From assembly GCF_014649495.1 (NCBI RefSeq), contig NZ_BMTD01000002.1, forward strand, positions 496,001-560,000: 64,000 nucleotides of DNA, given 5' to 3'. The notes under the pieces were generated by a model. It was given only the letters and a program-made list of their open reading frames with translations. It was not told the DNA's origin and made no database searches. The translations under genes and the position numbers were made by a program. This stretch comes from Streptomyces filipinensis. Its GTDB lineage: Bacteria > Actinomycetota > Actinomycetes > Streptomycetales > Streptomycetaceae. Numbering within the stretch: position 1 is the first letter of the stretch; the number at the start of each line of letters is the position of its first letter. This document shows positions 24,955 through 34,938 of the stretch, one piece after another.

Positions 24955-26514
24955 TCAGATCCACTGCAGGCGCCACAGGCGGAACACGCCCGTGCCGTCG
25001 TCCAGGTACTGGCCGCCGCCCACGTCCTCGGTGCTCACCACGTACGACTTGCGCTGCCACAGCGGGATCAGCGGGACGTCCCGGGCGATGTCCTGCTGGA
25101 TGGCCTTGAAGTCGTTCGCGGCCCGGCTGCGGTCGGCGAACTGCTGGCTGTCCAGCACGAGATGGTCGACCAGCTTGTTGCTGTACCCGGTGGCCAGCGT
25201 GGACCCGGTGCCGACGAGCGGGCCGCCGAAGGTGTCGGGGTCGGGATAGTCGGGCACCCAGCCGACCGCCCACGCGTCCATCTTCCCGGCCGCCCAGCGC
25301 TTCTGGAAGTCGGTCCACTCGTACCCCCTGACGTCCACCTTGAACAGGCCGCCCGCCTCCAGCTGCCTCTTCAGCGCCGCGGCCTCCTGCTCACCGGCGC
25401 CCCGGTTCCTGCCGTAGCCGAGGGTGAAGCGCACCGGCAGGCTCACCCCCGCCTGGGTGAGCAGCTCTCGCGCCTGCTGCACGCTCTGCTTCGGGTAGTC
25501 GTCGAAGAAGGAGGTGGTGTGGCCGGTGATGCCGGTCGGGATCAGCGAGTACAGCGGGTCGACCGTGCCCTCGTAGACCGTCGCGGCCAGTTGCTCGCGG
25601 TCGACCAGCCAGGCCATCGCGCGCCGCACCCGCACATCGCGCAGCGGGGAGGCCGGACGGGTGTTGAGGTACAGGTTGCGGGTCTCGGCGCTGTCGGACT
25701 CGGTGACGCGCTGGCCGGGATCGCTCGGGTTCAGCTGGGAGAGCACGTGCGGCGGCAGGTCACGGGTGGCGACGTCGACGCGGCCCGACTTCCAGGCGCT
25801 GTCGAGTTTCGCCGAGTCGGCGTAGTAGCGCAGCTCGACGGGGCGGCCGGTGCCGCCGAGGTCGCCCTTGTAGCGCCCGTTGGGCCGCAGTTCGGCCTGC
25901 TCGCCCTTGGTGTACGACGCCAGCGTGTACGGGCCCGTGCCGTCGACCGCCGTACCGGTGCGCAGGGAGCCGGCCGGGTAGCTGTCCTTGTCCACGATCG
26001 ACCCGGCGCCCGTGGCGACCTTCAGCGGGAAGGTGGCGTCCGGGGACGACAGATGGAAGGTGACGCTCGTCGCGCTGTCGGCGGTCACCGAGCCGAGCGT
26101 GGAGAACAGCGACGCCGGGCCGACCTCGGAGTTGATCTTCTTGACGCGGTCGAAGGAGTACTTCACGTCCTCGGCCGTCATCGCGCGCCCGCTCGGGAAG
26201 GTGATGCCGGAGCGCAGCGTGCACCGGTACGTGCGCAGGCCGCTGCCCTGGAAGGCGCAGCTCTGTGCCGCGTCCGGGACCGGCTCGACACCGCCCGGCT
26301 CGAACGTCAGCAGCGACTGGAAGACATTGCTGAACAGCGCCCAGGAACCGGCGTCGTAGGCACCGGCCGGGTCGAGGTCCGTGACGGCGTCCGTCGTACC
26401 GACCGTGATGGTCCTGTTCTTGTTCCCCTGCGACGGCAGCAGCTGCCAGCCGCCGATTCCCACGACCGCGAGCACGAGCAGTGTCACGAGAACGCGCATG
26501 CGAACAGATCGCAT
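24955..26514 (-). CDS. ABC transporter substrate-binding protein, peptide/nickel type (SBP_bac_5)
   Basis: 519 residues, ATG at 26514 with GGAGGG upstream. An N-terminal helix (about 6-25) anchors or exports it; no lipobox Cys is present, so it is probably membrane-tethered. The family pattern is clear: DLDPAGAYDAGSW, the FPSGRAMTAEDVKYSFDRVK block near residue 110, and the VRRAMAWLVDREQLA block near residue 300. No permease or ATPase genes adjoin it, so it is an orphan binding protein. Two inverted repeats sit in its upstream region (26531-26544 and 26567-26584). Confidence 0.88.
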   Translation of the reverse strand: MRSVRMRVLVTLLVLAVVGIGGWQLLPSQGNKNRTITVGTTDAVTDLDPAGAYDAGSWALFSNVFQSLLTFEPGGVEPVPDAAQSCAFQGSGLRTYRCTLRSGITFPSGRAMTAEDVKYSFDRVKKINSEVGPASLFSTLGSVTADSATSVTFHLSSPDATFPLKVATGAGSIVDKDSYPAGSLRTGTAVDGTGPYTLASYTKGEQAELRPNGRYKGDLGGTGRPVELRYYADSAKLDSAWKSGRVDVATRDLPPHVLSQLNPSDPGQRVTESDSAETRNLYLNTRPASPLRDVRVRRAMAWLVDREQLAATVYEGTVDPLYSLIPTGITGHTTSFFDDYPKQSVQQARELLTQAGVSLPVRFTLGYGRNRGAGEQEAAALKRQLEAGGLFKVDVRGYEWTDFQKRWAAGKMDAWAVGWVPDYPDPDTFGGPLVGTGSTLATGYSNKLVDHLVLDSQQFADRSRAANDFKAIQQDIARDVPLIPLWQRKSYVVSTEDVGGGQYLDDGTGVFRLWRLQWI

Positions 26515-26530
26515 GGTGGTGCCCTCCCCA

Positions 26531-26584
26531 GGCCTTCAAAGGCCCTACCCCTGGCCAGCACTGTTTCGCCACCCCCTAGTGGCG
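26531..26584 (-). other. two inverted repeats upstream of the solute-binding protein gene
   Basis: GGCCTT-CA-AAGGCC (26531-26544) and CGCCAC-CCCCTA-GTGGCG (26567-26584) lie 17 and 53 bases before the start codon. They could be operators or leader hairpins; nothing shows which. Confidence 0.4.
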
Positions 26585-26729
26585 CGGCTCACCTAATCAC
26601 ACCTGTTTCAGCGGGGGGAAGGGCTTTCTGACCAGATGTGCAAGAACTTACCGAGGCGTTGTTTCCGCCTGGTTTCACAGTGCCTTCACAGGCGTGGGAG
26701 CGGTTCCGTGGGGGTGCCGGGGAGGTCGG

Positions 26730-26969
26730 CTATGACGTGCGGCGCAGGGCTCGCAGTCCGCGCAACCCGATGACGCCGATGACCGTCCCCCATACGAAGG
26801 AGACGACCGCCAGCAGCAGGTGCACCCAGAAGTACGCGGTCGGGTGGCCGTGATCGAAGGCCAGACCGCTGGCGTCCTTGATCAAGTTCTTGACGAAAGT
26901 GACCCAGATGACCCAGGACCACACCCCGAAAACGAGCAGGAACCAGGAGACCGGGCGGCTGAGCTTCAT
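26730..26969 (-). CDS. SCO4848 family small membrane protein
   Basis: 79 residues with two hydrophobic helices (about 5-25 and 45-68) and a basic C-terminus (RGLRALRRTS). It matches the short conserved membrane protein that sits beside the D-Ala carboxypeptidase gene in streptomycetes (SCO4848 in S. coelicolor). It is divergent from the carboxypeptidase gene with 91 bases between starts. Function unknown. Confidence 0.85.
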   Translation of the reverse strand: MKLSRPVSWFLLVFGVWSWVIWVTFVKNLIKDASGLAFDHGHPTAYFWVHLLLAVVSFVWGTVIGVIGLRGLRALRRTS

Positions 26970-27060
26970 GGCACCAGTATCACCGCCGGCTGTCCGGTTC
27001 CGTGCCGGGGGTGAGCTGCGTCATGGGACTCCAGGGCCGACAAAAGGTACGTTCTCGACC

Positions 27061-28281
27061 GTGTCCGCTCCGAAGAAGACCGGCCGGCGATTCCTGCTGG
27101 CCGCCCCCGCCGCCCTGCTGTCCCTGTCCGTCACCGCGCCCGCCGCCCTCGCCGCCCCCAGCCCGTCGGCGAGTCCGACGGCGACGCCCCCGGCCCGCAT
27201 GTCCACCGTGGGCGGGGAGCGGCTCGGGCAGCCCGGCACGCAGGTGAACCTCGCCCCGGGTGTCCCCGTGCTGCCCAAGGACCTCACCGCCCGCTCCTGG
27301 ATCGTCTCCGACGCGGAGTCCGGCGAGGTGCTCGCCGCGCACAACGCGCACTGGCGGCTGCCCCCGGCCAGCACCCTGAAGATGCTGTTCGCGGACACCC
27401 TGCTGCCCCGGTTCCCCAAGACCATGGAGCACAAGGTGGCGCCGGCCGACCTCGCGGGCGTGGGCGTCGGCTCCAGCGTGGTCGGGATAAAGGAGGGCCG
27501 CTCCTACACCGTCCGCGACCTGTGGCTCGGTGTCTTCCTGCGCTCGGGCAACGACGCCGTGCACGTGCTGTCCGCGATGAACGACGGGGTCGCGCAGACC
27601 GTCAGGGACATGCAGGACCACGCCGGCGAACTCCAGGCCCTGGACACCCACGTGATCTCCCCCGACGGCTACGACGAGCCGGGACAGGTGTCCTCGGCGT
27701 ACGACCTGACGCTGTTCGCCCGGTCCGGGCTGCAGAAGAAGGACTTCCGCGACTACTGCTCGACCGTGAGCGCCAGGTTCGAGTCCGGTGAGATCCGCAA
27801 CACCAACCGGCTGCTGAGCGGCGACACCGACGTGCCGGTCTACCAGGGCATCGCCGGGGTGAAGAACGGCAACACCACCGACGCGGGCGCCACGTTCACC
27901 GGCGTCGCCGAGCGCAACGGCAAGGTGTTGCTGGTCACGGTGATGAACCCGCAGAAGCACGAGCACAACGAGGTCTACAAGGAGAGCGCGAAGCTCCTGG
28001 ACTGGGGCTTCCAGGCGGCCGGCAAGGTCACCCCGGTGGGCGAGCTGGTGCCGCCGAGGAACGCCGTGCCGAGCGCCGCGCCCAGCGCCTCCGCCGGACG
28101 CTCCGCGGAGGCCGGCGGCTCCGGGGCCAGGCCGGTGGCCGGTGCCACCTCCGGATCCGGCGGCGTCGGCACCGCCGCGGCCATCGCGGGCGGGGTGCTG
28201 GTACTGCTCGCGGGCGGGGCGTTCCTGATCAACCGCCGGTGGCCGCTGCCGGACCTGATGCGCCGCCGGTCGCGCCCGTGA
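27061..28281 (+). CDS. D-alanyl-D-alanine carboxypeptidase (penicillin-binding protein, S11)
   Basis: 406 residues from GTG at 27061; the frame is open further upstream but runs across the divergent neighbour. A signal peptide ends near AALA (about 31). The serine peptidase motifs are STLK (S104-K107) and SGN (162-164). The third motif reads KNG (268-270) where most penicillin-binding proteins have KTG. A Pro/Ala/Ser/Gly-rich linker (about 335-370) leads to a C-terminal membrane helix and basic tail, so the enzyme is anchored outside. It trims the last D-Ala of peptidoglycan stem peptides. Confidence 0.92.
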   Translation: MSAPKKTGRRFLLAAPAALLSLSVTAPAALAAPSPSASPTATPPARMSTVGGERLGQPGTQVNLAPGVPVLPKDLTARSWIVSDAESGEVLAAHNAHWRLPPASTLKMLFADTLLPRFPKTMEHKVAPADLAGVGVGSSVVGIKEGRSYTVRDLWLGVFLRSGNDAVHVLSAMNDGVAQTVRDMQDHAGELQALDTHVISPDGYDEPGQVSSAYDLTLFARSGLQKKDFRDYCSTVSARFESGEIRNTNRLLSGDTDVPVYQGIAGVKNGNTTDAGATFTGVAERNGKVLLVTVMNPQKHEHNEVYKESAKLLDWGFQAAGKVTPVGELVPPRNAVPSAAPSASAGRSAEAGGSGARPVAGATSGSGGVGTAAAIAGGVLVLLAGGAFLINRRWPLPDLMRRRSRP

Positions 28282-29149
28282 CCTCGACGGCCGCCGCCTC
28301 CTTGCCCTGCGTCGCCGTCCAGGAGGCGCAGAACAGGACGAGTTTCGACGTGAAGTTGATCCACAGCAGCAGCGCCACGGGGACACCGAACGCGCCGTAC
28401 ATGCTCTTCGCGGCCACTCCCTGGATGTAGCCGCTCAGCAGCAGCTTGAGCAGTTCGAAGCCGACCGCGCCGAGCAGCGCCGCCACCAGCAGGCGGCGGC
28501 GCGGCGGTTCGACCCCGGGCAGCAGGGTCAGGACGTAGAGCAGGACCAGGAAGTCGCCGAGCACGGCGACGGCGAACGCGGCGACCCGCAGCAGCGCGCT
28601 GCCCCAGCCGTGCTCGGCCAGGCCGAGATGGCGCGAGACCAGGCCGACGGCGGCCGAGGCGAGGGTGGACGCGGCGAGCGTGACCAGCAGGGCCCCGCCC
28701 AGGCCGAGCAGGATGCCGGCGTCCTTGGCCTTGAGCACCAGCGGGTTCTGCTGCTGGTCGGGCAACTCCCAGACCGCGCGCAGGCAGTCCCGCACCTGAC
28801 CCACCCAGCCGATGCCGATGAACAGCAGCACGGCGCCCGCGATGACACCGACGGTGCCGGCGTTCTGGACCAGCGAGCTGAGGTCCAGCTGGTCGGAGAC
28901 GACGCCGGGGAACTGCTCGGCGATCTTGGTCTGGACCGTCCTCTGCCGGTCCTCGCTGAGCGTGGCGGCGCTGACCGCGGCGGCCAGGGTCAGCAGCGGG
29001 AACAGCGCCACGAAGCTGACGAACGTCATGGCGGCGGCCAGCCGGGCCCACTTCACCCGGTCCAGCCGTTCGTAGCAGCGCCACGCGTGCGTGGTCATCA
29101 GGCGCGTGACGACCGGCCCGATGCCGGGGAGTCTCTTCAGCCAGTCCAT
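28229..29149 (-). CDS. YihY/BrkB family inner membrane protein
   Basis: 306 residues with about six membrane helices. Family landmarks are FVSFVALFPLLTLAAAV near residue 45, the LFIGIGWVGQVRDCLRAVW block near 110, and YGAFGVPVALLLWINF near 260. The once-claimed tRNase BN activity of this family is not supported; the function is unknown, possibly transport or envelope-related. Its 3' end overlaps the carboxypeptidase gene by 53 bases, tail to tail. Confidence 0.88.
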   Translation of the reverse strand: MDWLKRLPGIGPVVTRLMTTHAWRCYERLDRVKWARLAAAMTFVSFVALFPLLTLAAAVSAATLSEDRQRTVQTKIAEQFPGVVSDQLDLSSLVQNAGTVGVIAGAVLLFIGIGWVGQVRDCLRAVWELPDQQQNPLVLKAKDAGILLGLGGALLVTLAASTLASAAVGLVSRHLGLAEHGWGSALLRVAAFAVAVLGDFLVLLYVLTLLPGVEPPRRRLLVAALLGAVGFELLKLLLSGYIQGVAAKSMYGAFGVPVALLLWINFTSKLVLFCASWTATQGKEAAAVEVTGATGGASGPAAATGG

Positions 29150-29243
29150 GATCCGTCCCTGCCCCTGCCGGCACGCTCGTATGACATCCCACTAATGCCC
29201 CATTGTGTGGAGCGGGCGAATGTTCCGTAACTGACTACCCATA

Positions 29244-29339
29244 GTGGGGCGATACGGTCACCGACATCGCGCGCTGCGCCGCCGGCTGGACCCGCGCGGG
29301 GTGTTCGTCTCCGACCTCGCCCGCCGGCTCGGCCTCTAG
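29244..29339 (+). pseudogene. C-terminal remnant of a DprE1-type oxidase
   Basis: Just upstream of the DprE2-like gene a frame of 31 codons ends with RLDPRGVFVSDLARRLGL and a TAG at 29337. This is the characteristic end of decaprenylphosphoryl-beta-D-ribose oxidase (DprE1) proteins. An in-frame TGA at 29232 precedes it, and no other part of the oxidase is present. In the usual order dprE1 precedes dprE2, so this looks like the scar of a deletion. Confidence 0.6.
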
Positions 29340-29367
29340 CCCCCGCCCCAGAACTCCAGGAGCTGCT

Positions 29368-30102
29368 GTGAAGGACGCCTTCGGTCTCCCCCGGTCCCTG
29401 CTCGTCCTCGGCGGCACGTCCGGCATCGCGCTGGCCACCGCACGCCGGCTGATCGCCCGCCGCACCCGCACGGTGTGGCTCGCGGGCCGCCCCTCCCCGG
29501 CCCTGGAACAGGCCGCCGAGGATCTGCGCACGCTCGGCGCGGACGTGCGCACCGTCGCCTTCGACGCACTCGACACCGGGTCCCACGAGACCGTCCTCGG
29601 CAAGGTGTTCGCCGAGGGCGACATCGACCTGGTACTGCTCGCCTTCGGCCTCCCCGGCGACCAGGCCCACGACGAGCGCGATCCGGTGCGCGCCGTGCAG
29701 GTCGCCCAGACCAACTACACCGGAGCCGTCTCCGCCGGCCTGGTGGCCGCCCGGGCGCTGCAGACCCAGGGCCACGGCTCCCTGGTGGTCCTCTCCTCGG
29801 TCGCCGGCGAGCGGGCCCGCCGCGCCGACTTCATCTACGGCTCCAGCAAGGCCGGCCTCGACGCCTTCGCCCAGGGCCTCGGCGACGCCCTGCACGGCAC
29901 GGGGGCGCATGTCATGGTCGTGCGGCCGGGGTACGTCCGCGGGGAGGGCCCTTTCACGACGACTCCGGAGGCGGTCGCCACGGCCATCGAACTGGGCCTG
30001 CGCCGCCGTTCGGAGGTGGTCTGGGTGCCGGGAGCGCTGCGGCTGGTGATGTCGGCCCTGCGGCACATGCCCAGGGCGCTGTTCCGACAGCTGCCGCTGT
30101 GA
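29368..30102 (+). CDS. short-chain dehydrogenase, DprE2-like (decaprenylphospho-2-keto-pentofuranose reductase type)
   Basis: 244 residues from GTG with AGGAG five bases upstream. It has the NAD(P)-binding motif GGTSGIALATA (about 15-25) and the catalytic Ser-Tyr-Lys set in VVLSSVAGERARR and YGSSKAG (about Y156, K160). Together with VRPGYVRGEGPF, these fit the actinobacterial DprE2 group, which completes epimerisation of polyprenyl-phospho-ribose to arabinose. The paired oxidase DprE1 is only a short remnant upstream, so the pathway cannot run from this locus alone. It may act with a DprE1 elsewhere or have another substrate. Confidence 0.85.
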   Translation: MKDAFGLPRSLLVLGGTSGIALATARRLIARRTRTVWLAGRPSPALEQAAEDLRTLGADVRTVAFDALDTGSHETVLGKVFAEGDIDLVLLAFGLPGDQAHDERDPVRAVQVAQTNYTGAVSAGLVAARALQTQGHGSLVVLSSVAGERARRADFIYGSSKAGLDAFAQGLGDALHGTGAHVMVVRPGYVRGEGPFTTTPEAVATAIELGLRRRSEVVWVPGALRLVMSALRHMPRALFRQLPL

Positions 30103-30113
30103 GGATCCCGGCG

Positions 30114-30698
30114 CTACGACACCGCGCTGCTTCGGCCCAGCCCCCGGAGCGCACCGGCCTGCGGCGGCACCACGGCCCCGCCGAACGCGTACTCCCGCAG
30201 CTTGCGCCACACCCCGTCGGCCCCCTGCTCGTACAGGGCGAAACCCGTGCACGGCCACTGCGCGTCGAAGCCGGCCAGCTCCTCGAACGCGCGGTCCATC
30301 GCCGCCTCTTCGATGCCGTGCGCGACGGTGACGTGCGGGTGGTACGGGAACTGCAGCTCCCGCGGCACCGGCCCGGACGCGTCCCGCACCCGCTGCTGCA
30401 GCCAGGTGCAGCCCTCGGCGCCCTGCACGACACGGACGTAGACCACCGGGGACAGCGGACGGAACGTGCCGGTGCCGGACAGCCGCATCGGGAACGGCCG
30501 GCCCACCGCGGCGACCTCGGTGAGGTGCGCCTCGACGGCCGGCAGCTCGGCCTCGTCGATCTCCGTCGGCGGCAACAGCGTGACGTGCGTGGGGATGCCG
30601 TGAGCCGCGGCGTCGCCGAAGCCCGCGCGCCGCTCCTGGAGCAGGCTGCCGTAGGGCTCCGGGACCGCGATCGACACGCCGATCGTTACGGTCCCCAC
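30114..30698 (-). CDS. 2'-5' RNA ligase family (2H phosphoesterase) protein
   Basis: 194 residues from GTG at 30698, with GGAGACGAC upstream. The two HxT motifs that define the 2H fold are THVTLLPP (about residues 37-44) and PHVTVAHG (about 120-127). Such proteins open 2',3'-cyclic phosphates or 2'-5' bonds in RNA or small nucleotides. The gene is convergent with the DprE2-like gene, 11 bases apart. The natural substrate is unknown. Confidence 0.9.
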   Translation of the reverse strand: MGTVTIGVSIAVPEPYGSLLQERRAGFGDAAAHGIPTHVTLLPPTEIDEAELPAVEAHLTEVAAVGRPFPMRLSGTGTFRPLSPVVYVRVVQGAEGCTWLQQRVRDASGPVPRELQFPYHPHVTVAHGIEEAAMDRAFEELAGFDAQWPCTGFALYEQGADGVWRKLREYAFGGAVVPPQAGALRGLGRSSAVS

Positions 30699-30886
30699 GT
30701 CGTCTCCTGTCGTCGTGCCCGTGTTCCCGTGTCTGTTTTCTGCTCAGCCGTCGGTTTCTTCTCACCCGTCGGCTATCGACTGTACGGCCATGGCTGTCCT
30801 GTGGGCAGGCGCACTGGAAGTGATGTGCAGCGCTCTGTCCGGCCGGACGCGTGTGCGGTCGTACGCCTGGATACGCCCGGCGCCCG

Positions 30887-31994
<1,108 letters not shown>

Positions 31995-31997
31995 GGT

Positions 31998-33449
31998 CTA
32001 GCCAAGGTCGATTTCAGGGTAGAGCGGGAACGCCGCCACCAGGTCCGTCGCCCGCTGGGCGATCTCCGTCGACACCTTCTCGTCCAGGACGTGGGCGGCC
32101 TTGCTCGGCGCGCCGGACTTCGTCGTGCCCGGCTCGGTGGTGGTCAGGACACGGTCGATGAGGCCGGCGACCTCGTCCATCTCGGCCGCGCCCAGGCCAC
32201 GGGTGGTCAGGGCGGGGGTGCCGATGCGGATGCCGGAGGTGTACCAGGCGCCGTTCGGGTCGGCCGGGATGGCGTTGCGGTTGGTGACGATGCCGGAGTC
32301 CAGCAGGGCGGCCTCCGCCTGGCGGCCGGTGAGGCCGTAGGAGGTGGCGACGTCGATCAGGTTGAGGTGGTTGTCCGTGCCGCCGGTCACCAGGGTGGCG
32401 CCGCGCCGCATCAGGCCCTCGGCCAGGGCGCGGGAGTTGTCGACGATGCGCTGGGCGTAGTCCTGGAAGGCGGGCCGCCGCGCCTCGGCGAGGGCGACGG
32501 CCTTGGCGGCCATGACGTGCGGCAGCGGGCCGCCGAGGACCATCGGGCAGCCGCGGTCGACCTGGTCCTTGAGGGAGTCGTCGCACAGGACCATGCCGCC
32601 GCGCGGGCCGCGCAGCGACTTGTGGGTGGTGGTGGTGACGATCTGGGCGTGCGGGACCGGGTCGAAGTCGCCGGTGAGGACCTTGCCGGCGACGAGGCCC
32701 GCGAAGTGGGCCATGTCGACCATCAGGGTCGCCCCGACCTCGTCGGCGATCTCCCGCATGATGCGGAAGTTCACCAGACGGGGGTAGGCCGAGTAGCCGG
32801 CGACGATGATCAGCGGCTTGAACTCGCGGGCCTGGGCGCGCAGGGCCTCGTAGTCGATGAGGCCGGTGGCCGGGTCGGTGCCGTAGGAGCGCTGGTCGAA
32901 CATCTTGCCGGAGATGTTCGGGCGGAAGCCGTGGGTGAGGTGACCGCCGGCGTCCAGGGACATGCCGAGCATGCGCTGGTTGCCGAAGGCCTGGCGCAGT
33001 TCGGCCCAGTCGGCCTCGGTCAGGTCGTTGACCTGGCGGGCGCCGGTCTTCTCCAGGAAGGGGACCTCGACCCGGTCGGCCAGGACGGCCCAGAAGGCGA
33101 CGAGGTTGGCGTCGATGCCGGAGTGCGGCTGGACATAGGCGTGCCGGGCGCCGAAGAGCTCGCGGGCGTGTTCGGCGGCCAGCGACTCCACGGTGTCGAC
33201 GTTGCGGCAGCCGGCGTAGAAGCGGCGGCCGATGGTGCCCTCGGCGTACTTGTCGCTGAACCAGTTACCCATCGCCAGGAGGGTGGCCGGGGAGGCGTAG
33301 TTCTCGGAGGCGATCAGCTTGAGCATCTCGCGCTGGTCGGCGACCTCCTGGCCGATGGCGTCGGCGACACGCGGCTCGACGGCACGGATGACGTCGAGGG
33401 CGGCACGGAAGGCCGTGGACTCGGTGGAGAGGGGCTGCTGCTCTGGCAT
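31998..33449 (-). CDS. glyA: serine hydroxymethyltransferase
   Basis: 483 residues from ATG at 33449, with GGAGG five bases before it; longer frames upstream have no ribosome binding site. The PLP lysine is K277 in [14 protein letters not shown]. Substrate and folate contacts include LIASENYAS (45-53) and [13 protein letters not shown] (243-255). It is longer than the typical 420 residues because of inserts around 120-200 and near the C-terminus, as in other Streptomyces enzymes. It makes glycine and 5,10-methylene-THF from serine, which feeds FolD encoded 21 kb away. Confidence 0.95.
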   Translation of the reverse strand: MPEQQPLSTESTAFRAALDVIRAVEPRVADAIGQEVADQREMLKLIASENYASPATLLAMGNWFSDKYAEGTIGRRFYAGCRNVDTVESLAAEHARELFGARHAYVQPHSGIDANLVAFWAVLADRVEVPFLEKTGARQVNDLTEADWAELRQAFGNQRMLGMSLDAGGHLTHGFRPNISGKMFDQRSYGTDPATGLIDYEALRAQAREFKPLIIVAGYSAYPRLVNFRIMREIADEVGATLMVDMAHFAGLVAGKVLTGDFDPVPHAQIVTTTTHKSLRGPRGGMVLCDDSLKDQVDRGCPMVLGGPLPHVMAAKAVALAEARRPAFQDYAQRIVDNSRALAEGLMRRGATLVTGGTDNHLNLIDVATSYGLTGRQAEAALLDSGIVTNRNAIPADPNGAWYTSGIRIGTPALTTRGLGAAEMDEVAGLIDRVLTTTEPGTTKSGAPSKAAHVLDEKVSTEIAQRATDLVAAFPLYPEIDLG

Positions 33450-33674
33450 GAGGACCTCCGGACGGCGTGCGTAACAGCGTTCACGTTCGGCCCAGGCGCA
33501 CGGCACTCTTTTCCGCTCGGGCCGCTCCCCGATGGTCCGTCCCATCCCAGCGCGCCAGTCACGGCCCGCTGATCAGCCTACCGGGCACGCCGAAGAGCAG
33601 AGATCCCGCGTCCACCATGCGAGCGACGATAGGAAAGGGGGCACCCTCAGCACCCGGCACCGTCTGGAGATCCC

Positions 33675-34880
33675 GTGACGACTACGGAGACACTCATCGC
33701 CGCCGCCGACGCGCACAGCGCGCACACCTACCACCCGCTGCCCGTGGTCGTCGCCTCCGCGGACGGCGCCTGGATGACGGACGTGGAGGGGCGGCGCTAC
33801 CTGGACCTCCTGGCCGGCTACTCGGCGCTCAACTTCGGCCACCGCAACCAGCGGCTGATCGAGGCGGCGAAGGCCCAGCTGGACCGGGTGACCCTGACGT
33901 CCCGCGCCTTCCTGCACGACAGGTTCGCGGCGTTCTGCCGGGAGCTGGCCGAGCTGTGCGGGATGGAGATGGTGCTGCCGATGAACACCGGCGTGGAGGC
34001 GGTGGAGAGCGCGGTGAAGACGGCCCGCAAGTGGGGGTACCGGGTGAAGGGGGTGCCCGCGGAGATGGCGAAGGTCGTGGTCGCGGGCGGCAACTTCCAC
34101 GGGCGGACGACGACGGTCATCAGCTTCTCGACCGACCCGGAGGCCCGGGCCGACTTCGGGCCGTACACGCCGGGGTTCCAGATCGTGCCGTACGGCGATC
34201 TGACTGCGATGCGGGAGGCGCTGACGGAGAACACCGTCGCCGTGCTGCTGGAGCCGATCCAGGGCGAGAACGGGGTGATCGTGCCACCGGCGGGCTACCT
34301 CCCGGCCGTGCGGGAGCTGACCCGGGAGCGGAACGTGCTCTTCGTCGCCGACGAGATCCAGTCGGGGCTGGGCCGGACCGGGCGGACCTTCGCGTGTGAG
34401 CACGAGGGGGTGGTGCCGGACATGTACGTACTGGGCAAGGCGCTGGGCGGCGGGATCGTGCCGGTGTCGGCGGTGGTGTCGAGCGCGGAGGTGCTCGGGG
34501 TGTTCCGGCCGGGCGAGCACGGGTCGACGTTCGGCGGGAACCCGCTGGCCTGTGCGGTGGCGCTGGAGGTGATCGCGATGCTGCGGACGGGCGAGTTCCA
34601 GTCCCGGGCGGCCCTGCTGGGCGAGCGGATGCACCGGGCGCTCGCGGCGCTGCCGGCCACGGGCACGGTGACGGCGGTGCGCGGGCGCGGGCTGTGGGCG
34701 GGCGTGGACATCGCGCCGCGGGTCGGTACCGGCCGGCAGGTGTCGGAGCGGCTGGTGGACCGCGGGGTGCTGGTGAAGGACACCCACGGCCACACGGTGC
34801 GGATCGCTCCGCCGCTGGTGATCGGCGAGGAGGACCTGGACTGGGGGCTGGAGCAGCTGCGGGCGGTGCTGGCCGGCTGA
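33675..34880 (+). CDS. rocD: ornithine aminotransferase
   Basis: 401 residues from GTG with GGAGA upstream. A class III PLP aminotransferase: the PLP lysine is K255 in VLGKALGGG, the Asp partner is in FVADEIQSGLGRTGR (about 224-238), and LPMNTGVEAVESAVK (101-115) binds phosphate. PMNTGVEA and the closing SxxLLxxGVLxKxTH pattern point to ornithine delta-aminotransferase, giving glutamate semialdehyde. It is divergent from glyA. Its stop codon is inside the first of three 21-bp tandem repeats. Confidence 0.92.
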   Translation: MTTTETLIAAADAHSAHTYHPLPVVVASADGAWMTDVEGRRYLDLLAGYSALNFGHRNQRLIEAAKAQLDRVTLTSRAFLHDRFAAFCRELAELCGMEMVLPMNTGVEAVESAVKTARKWGYRVKGVPAEMAKVVVAGGNFHGRTTTVISFSTDPEARADFGPYTPGFQIVPYGDLTAMREALTENTVAVLLEPIQGENGVIVPPAGYLPAVRELTRERNVLFVADEIQSGLGRTGRTFACEHEGVVPDMYVLGKALGGGIVPVSAVVSSAEVLGVFRPGEHGSTFGGNPLACAVALEVIAMLRTGEFQSRAALLGERMHRALAALPATGTVTAVRGRGLWAGVDIAPRVGTGRQVSERLVDRGVLVKDTHGHTVRIAPPLVIGEEDLDWGLEQLRAVLAG

Positions 34881-34938
34881 GAAGGGTGGTCTACCCGCTG
34901 AGAAGGGTGCTCTACGGGCTGAGAAGGGTGCTCTAGAG
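34876..34938 (+). repeat. three tandem 21-bp repeats between rocD and the ATP-grasp gene
   Basis: Units at 34876, 34897 and 34918 share GCTGAGAAGGGTG(G/C)TCTA. The first carries the rocD stop, and the third overlaps the last codons of the convergent ATP-grasp gene. Confidence 0.85.

Noticed and set aside
29188..29249. CCCACTA and TAGTGGG as an operator pair before the dprE1 remnant
   Set aside because: The 7-base arms are 47 bases apart, too far and too short to stand out from chance.
33450..33674. Possible riboswitch between glyA and rocD
   Set aside because: I could find no conserved folate or glycine riboswitch core in either direction.
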